A DNA stretch of 64,000 nucleotides from Oreohelix idahoensis (GCA_024509875.1 JAMPIV010005013.1:62001-126000); one strand, 5' to 3'; shown: positions 1 through 9,380, numbered from the stretch's first letter. Translations and numbers: made by a program. Notes: generated by a model from the letters alone, not told the origin.

Positions 1-206
1 ATGATGACCTCTTGGTGGCGAAGTTAATCTGTGTCAGGATCGAACCTGGTTAGACCAGTCTACCTAGCTGCAAATGGGTACCTGACTCTGCTCTTGAGTT
101 AGGGAAGTCAGAGGCAGCTAGGAAGTGGTCACTCCAAAATCATAAAAAAGCTGGACCTAGTATAGTGAATATGGCAGTTTCTGCTATGAGACTACCTTAA
201 CCTTTT
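1..206 (+). repeat. SINE-A copy (tRNA-derived, 3' part)
   Basis: A tRNA-like B-box (GATCGAACC) at about 39-47 is followed by the body shared with the copies at 41385, 41955, 47995 and 52337. Shared parts are an AAATGGGTACCTGACTCTGC block, a GCAGCTAGGAAGTGGTCAC block and a CCTAGTATAGTGAA block. It ends in a degraded ACCTTAACC tail. The 5' end lies outside the window. No coding content is visible. Confidence 0.6.
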
Positions 207-254
207 TTAAACTTCACGATATATTCATTGTTTTGTTTTCTCAGATTCCATTTA

Positions 255-1787
255 TACCTGTCACAAAAAGTAGGGGATATTGAATTTAAAAGTTATCCAA
301 AGACAATATATTTCAAATTAATTCATTTATTCCTTCGTACAAGTAAACTTGAGCATCATAACAAGACATCTGCGGTATAAGAAGTGTTATGGCTTTACTC
401 ACATGATTTTAGTCGCACTGGCAACCAAGGCGGGGTAGGTACTTCATTTTCACAAAAATATTCCAATATTTCTAAAAATGTTTAGGGCCCTCGTTTGCCG
501 CTAAACATGCATTGCAACGACGTCTCATACTGCAAATAAGCCTTCTGATGTTGTCTTGAGGAATTCTCTGCCACTCCTGCTGAAGAGCCTGGGCTAACTG
601 CTGAAGAGTCTGTGGAGCGGCTGGACGTTGTTGGACGCGTCTATTCAGGAGGTCCCACAAATGCTCAATAGGAGACAGGTCGGAGGACATCGGCAGCCAC
701 GGTAACGTTCGGATATGCTGCATCTGAAGATGATCTTGGACGACGCGAGCACGGTGAGGACGTGCATTGTCATCCTGGAAGATGAAATCTGGTCCGTGCC
801 GTTGAGCAAATGGCACGATAGGCTCGATGATGTCACGGTAGTAGAGCCCTGTGATATTGACCTGGCATATGTGAAGGTCGGTCCTGTCATTCATACAGAT
901 GCCTGCCCACACCATTACACTGCCACCTCCATAACAGTTGTGTGCAACAGTTGCAGGAGGCTGGTAACGCTCACGTCGCCAGAGACGTATTCGACGATCA
1001 TGAAAATGGAAAACGAAACGAGACTCACCAGAAAACATCACTGATGCTGACTGTTGATTGGTCCACCGATGATGACGTTGGCACCAATCCATTCTTGCTC
1101 GCCTGTGTTGTGGTGACATGGGCAAAGCTACAAACGGTCTGCGTGAGGCCAGTTGCACTTGGTGCAAACGGTTTCGTACTGTCTTGAGTTGAGACCCGGA
1201 TCTCAGTGGTCTGTTGAAGGTGTTGCTGAAGTTGAGTAGCATTTAGAGTCTGAGTTCTGAGGGTCTGAGTAAAACGAAGTTGATATTGGCGGCGTGGAGT
1301 GACTCTTGGGTGGCCAGTCTGAGGCAGATCAGCCACTGTGCGGAAATTTTGATACCTGTTCCACAGTCTGCTGACAACTGACTGTGAAACATTGAGGTTC
1401 CGAGCAACATCCACTTGCCGACTTCCGGTTTGCAACATGCCTATGCCTATCCATCTCTGCTGTTCTGTCAAATGTTCCATGACTAAGAAAAGAAATTTTA
1501 TCTGTTGCAGAGTCTTTTTATACCTGTCCATGGTGAGTAGTATTCATCAAACCCGAGATACACGCATTTTTGTGAAAAAGAATAATGTGTGAACTTTACG
1601 GATGGGCCCCACCTCTGTTCTTGGGATTGGCTTACTCATCACGAGTCACGAGGTCAACATGATATTGCACGTGAGAGTGGAGAAGAGCGTGCTCGATATG
1701 TCCATACAACCATTAAATTACGAAATCCACTCTTTTGTAAAATAATACACACCATCTTAAAATATCCCCTACTTTTTGTGACAGGTA
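255..1787 (-). mobile_element. Tc1-like DNA transposon with intact ends
   Basis: The ends are perfect 27-bp terminal inverted repeats beginning TACCTGTCACAAAAAGTAGG, at 255-281 and 1761-1787. They are flanked by TA dinucleotides at 253-254 and 1788-1789, the Tc1/mariner target duplication. The total is 1,533 bp with one minus-strand transposase gene inside. The ends look mobile, but the transposase is broken (see the next entry), so this copy could move only with help in trans. Confidence 0.9.
472..1531 (-). pseudogene. Tc1-family transposase, frameshifted and lacking the first catalytic Asp
   Basis: The N-terminal half (1531-1025) has the helix-turn-helix DNA-binding region, including QVDVARNLNVSQSVVSRLW. 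The C-terminal half (1242-472) is in another frame and has GGGSVMVWAGI, FQDDNARPHRA (second Asp) and SSDLSPIEHLWD (third acidic residue, Glu). Known Tc1 proteins have DES at the first catalytic site. Here codon 1029-1027 is GGT, so the motif reads FSGESRF. One frameshift near 1200-1240 joins the halves. Length when read across the shift matches a normal Tc1 transposase of about 340 residues. Confidence 0.88.
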
Positions 1788-1818
1788 TATTTACCTTTGT
1801 TTAATATAAGCCTCATAA

Positions 1819-1824
1819 TTTATT
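1819..1824 (-). promoter_or_regulatory. Possible polyadenylation signal for TAF1A
   Basis: AATAAA is read on the minus strand about 500 bp downstream of the TAF1A stop codon. An ATTAAA lies next to it at 1800-1805. No transcript evidence is available, and AT-rich DNA gives such hexamers often. Confidence 0.25.
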
Positions 1825-1889
1825 TCTCAACAAATGCTGCACATGAAAAGCAGCAACCATAACAAGCGGTAGACTAAATCTGCTCCCTG

Positions 1890-2281
1890 GGTCATACAGA
1901 ATAAAGGAGACCCGATGACCGAGTGATTAAAAAAAAATAAGTGAATAGATAAATAGCAGGGACTCATTAGACATAACGAAGAACACAAGACAAAACAAAA
2001 AATAACATAAGTGATAGGCTGACTGGGAATTTACACTACAGACCATCTGAATGGCGTCATTGCCTCGCTGCTAACATGAACTGGGGTGCTTAACTGGCTG
2101 TGTGTCCTTTCACAATTTACTTCCATAGTGAGGTGATGGCGCTGTTCAGATGGTCCCTAGTTTGATTTCACTGTCAGTCGATCACTTATGTTTCTTATCT
2201 GTTCTCTAACGTCATTCTTCTTCATGTCTTATACAAGTACCTGCTATTTACTTATATTTGTTGAGTCATACAGAAAAAAGG
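1890..2281. repeat. Foldback (inverted-repeat) element in the 3' flank of TAF1A
   Basis: The segment 1905-2090 is roughly the reverse complement of 2105-2262: for example ACCATCTGAATGGCG near 2042 against GCTGTTCAGATGGT near 2140, and AACATAAGTGATAGGCTGAC near 2006 against GTCAGTCGATCACTTATGTT near 2172. Direct repeats GTCATACAGAA flank it at 1890-1900 and 2265-2275. It has no ORF and fits a degraded foldback transposon or MITE. Confidence 0.6.
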
Positions 2282-2320
2282 GTGGATGAAGTCTGACATG
2301 AAAGAAACTTGACAGTAACC

Positions 2321-2513
2321 TTATAAAAGGAAAAAAAGCATACATATACTTAGCAGTACTTCATGTACTAATCGTTTATTCCTCAGCAGTGTACTGGATG
2401 CAAACTGCATTTTGGAATGATCAGCATTTTGGTCAGTGTCCCTGAATATCACACTGGGCCACCAGTCCTGTCTAGTTTTCCAGCATTTTCTCACAGTCTT
2501 CTTTAAACGTCGG
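2321..2513 (-). CDS. TAF1A: TAF1A coding exon 10 (terminal)
   Basis: This exon encodes about 64 residues and the TAA stop at 2323-2321. The acceptor is CTCTTGTACACTTCAG. Its first base completes a Ser codon split with exon 9. The segment WKTRQDWWPSVIF matches the conserved tryptophan-rich WNSRKNWWPGFHF block of vertebrate TAF1A (remembered). The C-terminus is shorter than in human. Confidence 0.8.
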
Positions 2514-2689
2514 CTGAAGTGTACAAGAGTATTTAAATAGTGGGATTTTAAACAGACTACCTCAAATTTTTTTAAAAACTTATTACTCATTAATATGCAA
2601 TGAGAATCATCATGTCTTATGTATACTCTCTGGTGTAGAAACATGGACAATGAATAAGCAATTATGAGAAAGAATTGAGGCCCCATGAT

Positions 2690-2990
2690 ATGTGGATATA
2701 TAGAAGAATGGGGCACATTTCATAGAGTGAGAAGAAAACAAAATCTAGGAATGAAAACAGGATTTATGAAGGAGATCAAAATTAGGCAGCTGAAACATTT
2801 TGGCCACATAAAAGACAACACCATGTTGAAGACCATAACGGACAGAAGAATCAAAGCCAAACAGGCAAGAGAGGAAGACAAAACTATAAATGGAAAGATG
2901 ACATCAAGAGTCTATCAGAGTGCACCATCAAGAAAAGAAACAGGAGATGTTGGAGATCCATTACAGCGGACCTTCGATGTGGAGATGGCA
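2690..2990 (+). mobile_element. LINE-gamma relic, RT C-terminal tail
   Basis: The translation includes IKIRQLKHFGHIK followed by degraded TMLKTITDRRIKAK. This is the pattern of RTE-type LINE C-termini (LGHIxRxxxxxLLxxIxxGKIxGKR). It is heavily mutated, with no catalytic RT segment left. Confidence 0.55.
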
Positions 2991-3184
2991 GTTGGTGATG
3001 ACAACTATGATAAACATGCAGGTTGAAGTCACATATCAATCTGCTAGCATTAAACACACATATGTTGAGACCATTCATTAAACTACTTATGTTAAACAAA
3101 TGTTCACAGAGTCCATTAACCTACTAATATTGAACATTTACAGACTGAGACACAGATCAGACTAGCTGCAATCTTTGCTTTGAA

Positions 3185-3330
3185 TGTCAACTGCAATGGA
3201 TCATCAGTCTTTTGCATATTGCCCTGATGCTAAACTTTGACAGGCTCTTTCCTGTCCATCTCCTTATGTTATCTTTCCACTTAAAGTGTTGTCTTCTCTT
3301 CCTTGTTGGCCATCAACTGTTCCTGCTATT
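3185..3330 (-). mobile_element. LINE-gamma relic, extreme C-terminus
   Basis: Minus-strand reading gives a stretch like RRRQHFKWKDNIRRWTGKSL, typical of the last 50 residues of RTE-like LINE proteins. It is only about 150 bp and opposite in orientation to its neighbours. Confidence 0.45.
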
Positions 3331-3509
3331 TTGATTTTTAGCGGGGTGTTAAATCTTTTTATATATCAACATTTATCTAATTTTAATCTTATTCTCTTAT
3401 GCAGGACTTGTTTGTTTGCTGTCTTCTGTCCATAAAACGTGCTCTGTTCTTCTATATACTAATATTCCAAGGGCATCAATTCTTTCTTCAGATGATAGCC
3501 TTGGATATA

Positions 3510-3740
3510 ACACACACAAAAACTGCTGATAGTATTACAAGTAATGCTCATTTTGGAATCCCCAGGGTAACAAAGATAGAGGGAGGCTGAAAAACACAAA
3601 GAAGATGAATAAGAAAATTTGAGACAGAAAATACATGGATGAGGAAGACCTGACAATGATGTCACTGGACAGGAGGACTTGGCATAAGTTTGCTGAATAC
3701 CTAAGCTCTGAGGGGAGCCAAAGGGCAATAATGATGATGA
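3510..3740 (+). mobile_element. LINE-beta relic with (TGA)n-type tail
   Basis: The reading contains a degraded KTADSITSNAHFGIPRV, matching the LINE-beta signature [17 protein letters not shown]. The segment ends in ALRGAKGQ and ATAATGATGATGATGA, a microsatellite tail like that of the LINE-beta relic at 58.9 kb. Confidence 0.6.
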
Positions 3741-3842
3741 TGAATTCTTTCTCCTAACTGTTGATTGTCAGTCAAGTACTATTAAACAATACATGATAAA
3801 CTGCTTACTAAATTTGCTAAATAAATAAAAAAGGGTTTGCCC

Positions 3843-4595
3843 TAAAATATATCTTGGCATCACTGCTAAAATATATCTTGGCATCACTGCTAAAATATAT
3901 CTTGGCGTCGCTGCTAAAATATATCTTGGCATCACTGCTAAAATATATCTTGGCATCACTGCTAAAATATATCTTGGCGTCACTGCTAAAATATATCTTA
4001 GAGTCACTGCTAAAATATATCTTGGCGTCACTGCTAAAATATATCTTGGCGTCACTGCTAAAATATATCTTGGCATCACTGCTAAAATATATCTTGGCGT
4101 CGCTGCTAAAATATATCTTGGCGTCGCTGCTAAAATATATCTTGGCGTCGCTGCTAAAATATATCTTGGCGTCACTGCTAAAATATATCTTGGCGTCACT
4201 GCTAAAATATATCTCGGCATCACTGCTAAAATATATCTCGGCGTCACTGCTAAAATATATCTTGGCGTCACTGCTAAAATATATCTCGGCATCACTGCTA
4301 AAATATATCTTGGCATCACTGCTAAAATATATCTTGGCGTTGCTGCTAAAATATATCTTGGAGTCACTGCTAAAATATATCTCGGCATCACTGCTAAAAT
4401 ATATCTCGGCATCACTGCTAAAATATATCTTGGCGTTGCTGCTAAAATATATCTTGGAGTCACTGCTAAAATATATCTCGGCATCACTGCTAAAATATAT
4501 CTCGGCATCACTGCTAAAATATATCTTGGCGTTGCTGCTAAAATATATCTTGGAGTCACTGCTAAAATATATCTCGGCATCACTGCTAAAATATT
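3843..4595. repeat. 24-bp minisatellite, about 31 copies
   Basis: The unit is 24 bp (AAAATATATCTTGGC + RTCRCTGCT), with variants at the CTTGG/CTCGG and GCATC/GCGTC/GAGTC positions. Because 24 is divisible by 3 and the unit has no stops in two frames, long false open frames appear on both strands. From about 4320 a four-unit, 96-bp higher-order pattern repeats nearly three times. Confidence 0.95.
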
Positions 4596-5035
4596 GAGTT
4601 CAGTGACAACAAAAAAAAACAACTAAAATGATGACCAATAACCAAAAGGGATGTTTCTGTCTTCAGGAAAAAGAAGGTAGTACTGCATGGCTGGAAAACT
4701 ACTGTAATAAAATTAAAGAAGCTGCACTACCGTTATATGCTCTGATGATTTACATCTCTCTCTCACTTGCACACACACACGTGTATATATATGAATAAAT
4801 AAAACCAATTTAAGATTTTAAAGACCCAAAACTACTACATCACTGCAGTCTTTGTATTTTACAATCACCACCTGTGTCAAATATGACTAGTTTTCTAGAT
4901 CCATAAGCATAAATCACAAATTCCTAGTCAAAGATGGCAAAAATAAAACTTGTGCTAGGTAACTGAACTATTTACAGCAGTGTAATCAGTTCACACAATC
5001 AACAGACAATGGAAAGAAATCCATACATCATTCAC
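4596..5035. other. Intron 9 sequence without a recognised element
   Basis: This is AT-rich intronic DNA with a short (CA)n/(TA)n run near 4768-4795. I see no coding or repeat homology. Confidence 0.6.
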
Positions 5036-5166
5036 CTGTCAATATTGCTTAACCTGTCTGCCAAAACTTGCCACACTTCCTCATGTTCACTGCAGTGACT
5101 GTAGTCCAGGAAGTCAAACAGAAGTGACACAACACTTGGATCATTTTGCTCTGTTGATAAGCAATG
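5036..5166 (-). CDS. TAF1A: TAF1A coding exon 9
   Basis: A 131-bp exon with acceptor ATTCATGCAG and donor ACAG|GTGAAT. It encodes HCLSTEQNDPSV then LLFDFLDYSHCSEHEEVW, matching the VLFGVLDFAGC block of human TAF1A (remembered). It starts in phase 0 and leaves two bases for exon 10. An in-frame TAA lies four codons upstream of the acceptor, so the exon cannot extend further. The polypyrimidine tract is weak. Confidence 0.78.
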
Positions 5167-5424
5167 CTGCATGAATTATTTTCTTGATAAACTGCTCGGT
5201 GGATCTTCTGTTCTGGAGGTCAAGACTTATGAAACTTGCTATAATAAGCCATATCGGATTTTTTAAAAATACACTGAAGCTCTGACAGGACAACACAATA
5301 ACAGAGATTCTTTAAATACTGTTGTCCTTAAATAAATTAAGGGGTTGCTGTAAAACTGGTAAGGAAAATAAGTATATAAACCAATAAAACAGTATTGAAT
5401 CAGTTCTACAAATTAACGGTTCAT

Positions 5425-5481
5425 GTGAAACAAGGGACGTTTCGGGTTTTACCCTTCATCAGCCACAGTTACAAACAGGTG
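5425..5481 (-). ncRNA. Hammerhead ribozyme, minus copy
   Basis: On the minus strand: CTGATGA core (5462-5456), a 4-bp stem II GGGT/ACCC with loop AAA, then GAAA, then ACGT and the cleavage-site C (5436). Stem I has outer GG/CC pairs, an internal loop and AAC/GUU pairing. The minimal ACGU stem III is the form reported for Penelope-like elements, thought to act as dimers. It is essentially the same as the plus-strand copy at 8181-8235. Confidence 0.8.
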
Positions 5482-5904
5482 ACAAGGACAAGAATTACAT
5501 ATAGATACTACAAAAACATACGATGATAAACATACAGAAAATGAGCAATACAAGCAGATGGAAAAAATAAACAACCACAGTGATGAGCGAAAAATGAACA
5601 ATAATAATACAAGAAAATCGTAATACCTGAAAGAAATATAGAAACAAGAAATTAAATAATCAACGAAATGAAAAAAAGAATGAACAAAACTATCGAACAC
5701 GCAAAAGGTTACTTAGCTAGATAGGAAAATCTTGGAATAAATCATTGAGGCACTTTATCAAAGAAATTCCGTATCAAAGGAAATGACGCATAAGATCGCG
5801 ACAATAAGATACGAAACGAACCAAAACAAGAATATAAGAAGACAGATCGGGAAAAAAAAACAACGAATAACGAAGAATGAAAAAGAGAGAAAAACCTCCA
5901 GAAT

Positions 5905-6330
5905 TTATGCAAAATGATGTTGCATATTAAGTCCTTTTGGAGTTAAACAGCCCATTTGAAAAATAAGACGATTCTCCAACGAAAAGCAAGTCCGGTCATC
6001 CCCGACACATGATAAGAGGGCAGTAACATGAATATCAGAATTACCTGAATGGTCAGGCCTATTGAAATGAAGGGCCACCGGTAAATGTTTGTCGTGATAG
6101 ATGTCATTTAAGTGCTCACGAAACCTGTCTGCCAAACGTCTGCTAGATTCACCAATATAGGTAATGCCACACCTCTTGCAGATGATAGCATAAATCAGGT
6201 TTCTAGATTCGCACGTGAACGACTCTCTAATGACAAATTTTCCTTTCGGAAAAGTGACTGTCTGAGTTTGGAGTACAAACGGACAGCTCTTAGTTGCAGA
6301 GTCTGATCGAATCAAAGGTAGTGATAGCAT
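5905..6330 (-). CDS. GIY-YIG endonuclease domain of a Penelope-like element (fragment)
   Basis: This 141-residue open fragment contains CKRCGITYIGE (the GIY-YIG motif with preceding Cys pair), RLADRFREH (conserved Arg) and SLENRLIF (Glu), the expected order of catalytic residues. It is joined at its start to a short remnant of the RT N-terminal linker, so an internal deletion removed the RT of this copy. The domain nicks DNA to prime reverse transcription. It has no start of its own and is probably not expressed. Confidence 0.8.
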   Translation of the reverse strand: MLSLPLIRSDSATKSCPFVLQTQTVTFPKGKFVIRESFTCESRNLIYAIICKRCGITYIGESSRRLADRFREHLNDIYHDKHLPVALHFNRPDHSGNSDIHVTALLSCVGDDRTCFSLENRLIFQMGCLTPKGLNMQHHFA

Positions 6331-6359
6331 GAGTAGTGTCCTTCAAATAAGAAGGCAGA

Positions 6360-7346
6360 TTGGCGACTAAAGGCCGTACTTACCGTCTTTTTCTCCTAGA
6401 TGTTTGTTCCCTTTATACTTCTATTCCACATGCTGATGGTCTCAAGGCACTCCAATTTTTTCTCGACCAGCGTACTGATCTTACTATAAGTACAGGTCCA
6501 CTTCTTCGCCTTGCTGAGTTGGTTCTTAATCTCAACTCTTTTGAGTTTAATGGCCAATTTTTCAACCAAATCAGTGGCATCGCTATGGGTACTAAGATGG
6601 GCCCTAGTTATTCTTGCCTATTTATGGGCCATTTTGAATATTTGGTCTTTCAAAGTTACGATGGACCGATACCTGAATTTTACAGCCGCTATATTGATGA
6701 TGGTATTGGCATTACAGACATGTCTGAGGTAGACCTCCGTCGATTTATTGACTTTGTTGGTAATTTCAATCCTGCCATCAAATTCACTTCTGAAATTTCT
6801 ACAACTTCAGTGAACTTCCTTGACATCACTGTGACTATTAGCCCTACTGGTCTTATAACGTCTGTCTATTATAAGGCTACTGACGCTCATGGTTTCCTTC
6901 TTTATACTTCATCGCATCCTCTTAGCTGTAAAAATTCCAATCCCTTTTCTCAACTTCTTCGCTTGCGTCGGTTATGTCACGATGACGATGATTTCCATCA
7001 GCAAGCTCAAAAGATGCTCGAGTTCTTTCGCCGACGTCTTTATCCAGAACATGTTTTATCTGATGCTCTTAATCATATCACACGCGTCACTCGTCAGATG
7101 GCACTCACTACTAAACCTTCTGTCCAATCTGACAGACTCAAACTGGTTCTAACTTTCCATCCTCACTGTCTGGCGGTGAAGAAAATTCTGTTTCGACATC
7201 TGCCTATTCTCCACTCTGATCCTGACACAAGAGAGTTGTTTCATGATACACCTTTGGTGGCATATCGTAGGGATAGGAATTTTAGGGATATTCTTGTACA
7301 CAGTCGCTTGAGACATACTGGCCGAAGGCCAACGCCATATATGTAA
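6360..7346 (+). CDS. Penelope-like reverse transcriptase (N-terminally truncated)
   Basis: This 328-residue open frame covers RT motif A (FLLDVCSLYTSIPH), motif B (GIAMGTKMGP) and motif C (YIDDGIG), plus the thumb region. The N-terminal part was lost at the junction with the opposed copy near 6340. The frame ends at TAA just before the GIY-YIG domain (PYM then stop). Comparison with the minus copy suggests loss of two bases there. The catalytic Asp residues are present, but the protein is incomplete. Confidence 0.85.
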   Translation: MATKGRTYRLFLLDVCSLYTSIPHADGLKALQFFLDQRTDLTISTGPLLRLAELVLNLNSFEFNGQFFNQISGIAMGTKMGPSYSCLFMGHFEYLVFQSYDGPIPEFYSRYIDDGIGITDMSEVDLRRFIDFVGNFNPAIKFTSEISTTSVNFLDITVTISPTGLITSVYYKATDAHGFLLYTSSHPLSCKNSNPFSQLLRLRRLCHDDDDFHQQAQKMLEFFRRRLYPEHVLSDALNHITRVTRQMALTTKPSVQSDRLKLVLTFHPHCLAVKKILFRHLPILHSDPDTRELFHDTPLVAYRRDRNFRDILVHSRLRHTGRRPTPYM

Positions 7347-7718
7347 GAGCTGTCCATTTGTACTCCAAACTCAGACAGTCACTTTTCTGAAAGGAAAGTT
7401 TGTCATTAGAGAGTCGTTCATGTGCGAATCTAGAAACCTGATTTATGCTATCATCTGCAAGAGGTGTGGCATTACCTATATTGGTGAAACTGGCAGACAG
7501 GTTTCGTGAGCACTTAAATGACATCTATCATGACAAACATTTACCGGTGGCCCTTCATTTCAATAGGCCTGACCATTCAGGTAATTCCGATATTCATGTT
7601 ACTGCCCTCTTATCATGTGTCAGGGATGACCGGACTCTTTTCGTTCGAGAATCGTCTTATTTTTCAAATGGGCTGTTTAACTCCAAAAGGGCTTAATATG
7701 CAACATCATTTTGCATAA
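7347..7718 (+). pseudogene. GIY-YIG domain of the plus Penelope copy, broken
   Basis: KSCPFVLQTQTVTF and CKRCGITYIGE are readable to about 7495. A deletion of about 11 bp relative to the minus copy then removes the SSRRL segment and shifts frame. The remainder (ADRFREH onward) is read from 7463 in other frames. Confidence 0.75.
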
Positions 7719-8180
7719 ATTCTGGTGGTTTTTCTCTCTTTTTTCATTCTTCGTTTTTCGTTGTTTTTTTCCCCCGATCTGTCTTCTTATATTCTTGTTT
7801 TGGTTCATTTCGTATCTTATTGTCGCGATCTTATACGTCATTTCCTTTGATACGGAATTTCTTTGATAAAGTGCCTCAGTGTTTTATTCCAAGATTTTCC
7901 GATCTAGCTAAGTAACCTTTTGCGTGCTCGAATCACCACTGAAACTCGTCTGACGGTGTTCGATAGTTTTGTTCATTCTTTTTTTCGTTTCATTGATTAT
8001 TTAATTTCTTGTTTCGATATTTCTTTCAGGTATTACGATTTTCTTGTATTATTATTGTTCATTTTTCGCTCATCACAGTGGTTGTTTATTTTTTCCATCT
8101 GCTTGTATTGCTCATTTTCTGTATGTTTATCATCGTATGTTTTTGTAGTATCTATATGTAATTCTTGTCCTTGTCACCTG

Positions 8181-8235
8181 TTTGTAACTGTGGCTGATGA
8201 AGGGTAAAACCCGAAACGTCCCTTGTTTCACGTGA
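8181..8235 (+). ncRNA. Hammerhead ribozyme, plus copy
   Basis: CTGATGA at 8194-8200, stem II GGGT (8202-8205) with ACCC (8209-8212), GAAA at 8213-8216, ACGT, and predicted cleavage after C8220. Stem I pairs GG/CC next to the core and AAC/GUU beyond an internal loop. All invariant hammerhead core bases are present. One unpaired A (8201) sits between the core and stem II. Confidence 0.82.
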
Positions 8236-8517
8236 ACCGTTAATTTGTAGAACTGATTCAATACTGTTTTATTGGTTTATATACTTGTTGTCCTTAAACT
8301 TTGGGCCAGAAATAAAAAATAGAATCATGATTAATGTAGGATAGGTTTCTGTTTATAACATTAAATTTACCTTGCTTCAGAATAATACACAATCTGTCAG
8401 ATACAAAATTAAAATAATAATAATTTTAGGGAAATAAAAATGAAAGTCATCAGAAATTGAGCATTTTAGAAGTTTGACAATGTATTTTTGTTTCGAAATG
8501 ATCAAAGGTGGAAAAAC

Positions 8518-8559
8518 TGCTTGCATTATAAGAGGACGGAAGGAGTCAACATGACACCA
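8518..8559 (-). CDS. TAF1A: TAF1A coding exon 8 (42-bp candidate)
   Basis: The acceptor AAAACTTCTATTTCAG is strong; the donor GCA|GTTTTT is weak. It adds 14 codons (WCHVDSFRPLIMQA) in phase 0 between exons 7 and 9. It fills a gap of about 15 residues relative to human, where the block reads like IVPSHKLMLEF (remembered). Skipping it would keep the frame, so its use needs transcript evidence. Confidence 0.5.
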
Positions 8560-8940
8560 CTGAAATAGAAGTTTTAATCGTCCATTAATGTTATCTGCCT
8601 TTGTTAGGTTTTTTTTTTCTTTTTTAGTGCACTGTAGTAAATGAAAACTATATAGCACACATAATAATGTAAACTTTTCTTTATGTGACATACAGAAACT
8701 GATTAACAAACATTTACAATTTACTGTAGACTACATTTTATTTACATATACTTCTGCCAGAAACCAACTAATAAAATAAATGCAGATACAAAAAATCAAT
8801 TCCCTTTCTTATTTAATCTGATGCTGAAAGAATATCGATAACTAAGTCATCATTTGATTGTGACAGAATATTGATAACTAAGTATACCATTTCATTTATC
8901 AAAATTTCAAGATATCTTTAACTTCACTTCTAGAGATCCA
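8560..8940. other. Intron 7 sequence without a recognised element
   Basis: AT-rich, with two imperfect copies of an AATATYGATAACTAAGT motif near 8831 and 8867. Nothing else is recognised. Confidence 0.5.
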
Positions 8941-8949
8941 ATCTTCAAT

Positions 8950-9380
8950 CTATCTATCCTTTTCAGTCATTTCTGACTAAAGGAGTGTGCCCCCGAAACA
9001 ATGTCTCGGCGGACACTTGGATTGTTGTTGATTAACTAGGGTTGCTGAGCTCGTCGCTTTTTAGCAGTCAATGCCAAGCTGAAGAATTTGCATGTGTTCT
9101 GCAGCTGTTGAATGGTGCTGTATAGAGTGTTTGTTGTGGAGCCAGGCAATAGCTGTCGTCTTTCAGTGGAGAGTCCTGGGTAAGTGAGCAGCACATGCTG
9201 AACTGTCTCATACGGATGGGTACAGCTGCGGCAATTAGGCTCATGTGTGGGGTTTAATTTGTTTAAGTTCCTATTTAAGTCTGGTGTGGTCTTCTCCACA
9301 CGTCGTATGTTATTAATGTTGGGCACTTGGATAAAGAGGTCAAGCTGTTGCTCATGCAGCATGCCTCTGCCAATCTTCAA
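8950..9380 (-). mobile_element. Jockey-like LINE relic, C-terminal zinc-knuckle end
   Basis: The minus reading has HEPNCRSCTHPYETVQHVLL followed by the C-terminal tail. This is the CxxC...H pattern at the end of jockey/CR1-like pol proteins. The expected final Cys (HVLLxCP) is Tyr here. The 3' untranslated part runs to about 8950. Confidence 0.65.

Larger units (their letters stand above)
5333..8285. mobile_element. Penelope-like element: two opposed truncated copies
   Basis: A plus copy (about 6345-8285: RT, GIY-YIG, 3' region) abuts a minus copy (about 6340-5371: GIY-YIG, 3' region). The outer 900 bp on each side are therefore near-perfect reverse complements. A 13-bp target duplication TGTTGTCCTTAAA occurs at 5320-5332 and 8286-8298, with a 38-bp extra tail at 5333-5370. 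Inverted or partial tandem copies and short tails are known for Penelope-like elements. RT plus a GIY-YIG endonuclease defines the family. The insertion landed in an intron of only about 400 bp, between TAF1A exons 8 and 9. Confidence 0.9.

Noticed and set aside
3768..4622. Long open frames on both strands (ILASLLKY- and TPRYILAV-type repeats)
   Set aside because: They are by-products of a 24-bp tandem repeat without stops; there is no start context, domain or neighbouring exon.
6112..6306. Plus-strand ORF of 64 codons over the minus GIY-YIG domain
   Set aside because: It is the antisense shadow of the Penelope endonuclease frame.
8950..9005. Hammerhead-like CTGACTA...CCCGAAACAATGTC near the jockey-like relic end
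   Set aside because: The core lacks CTGATGA and the stem between does not pair; it is part of the LINE 3' region.
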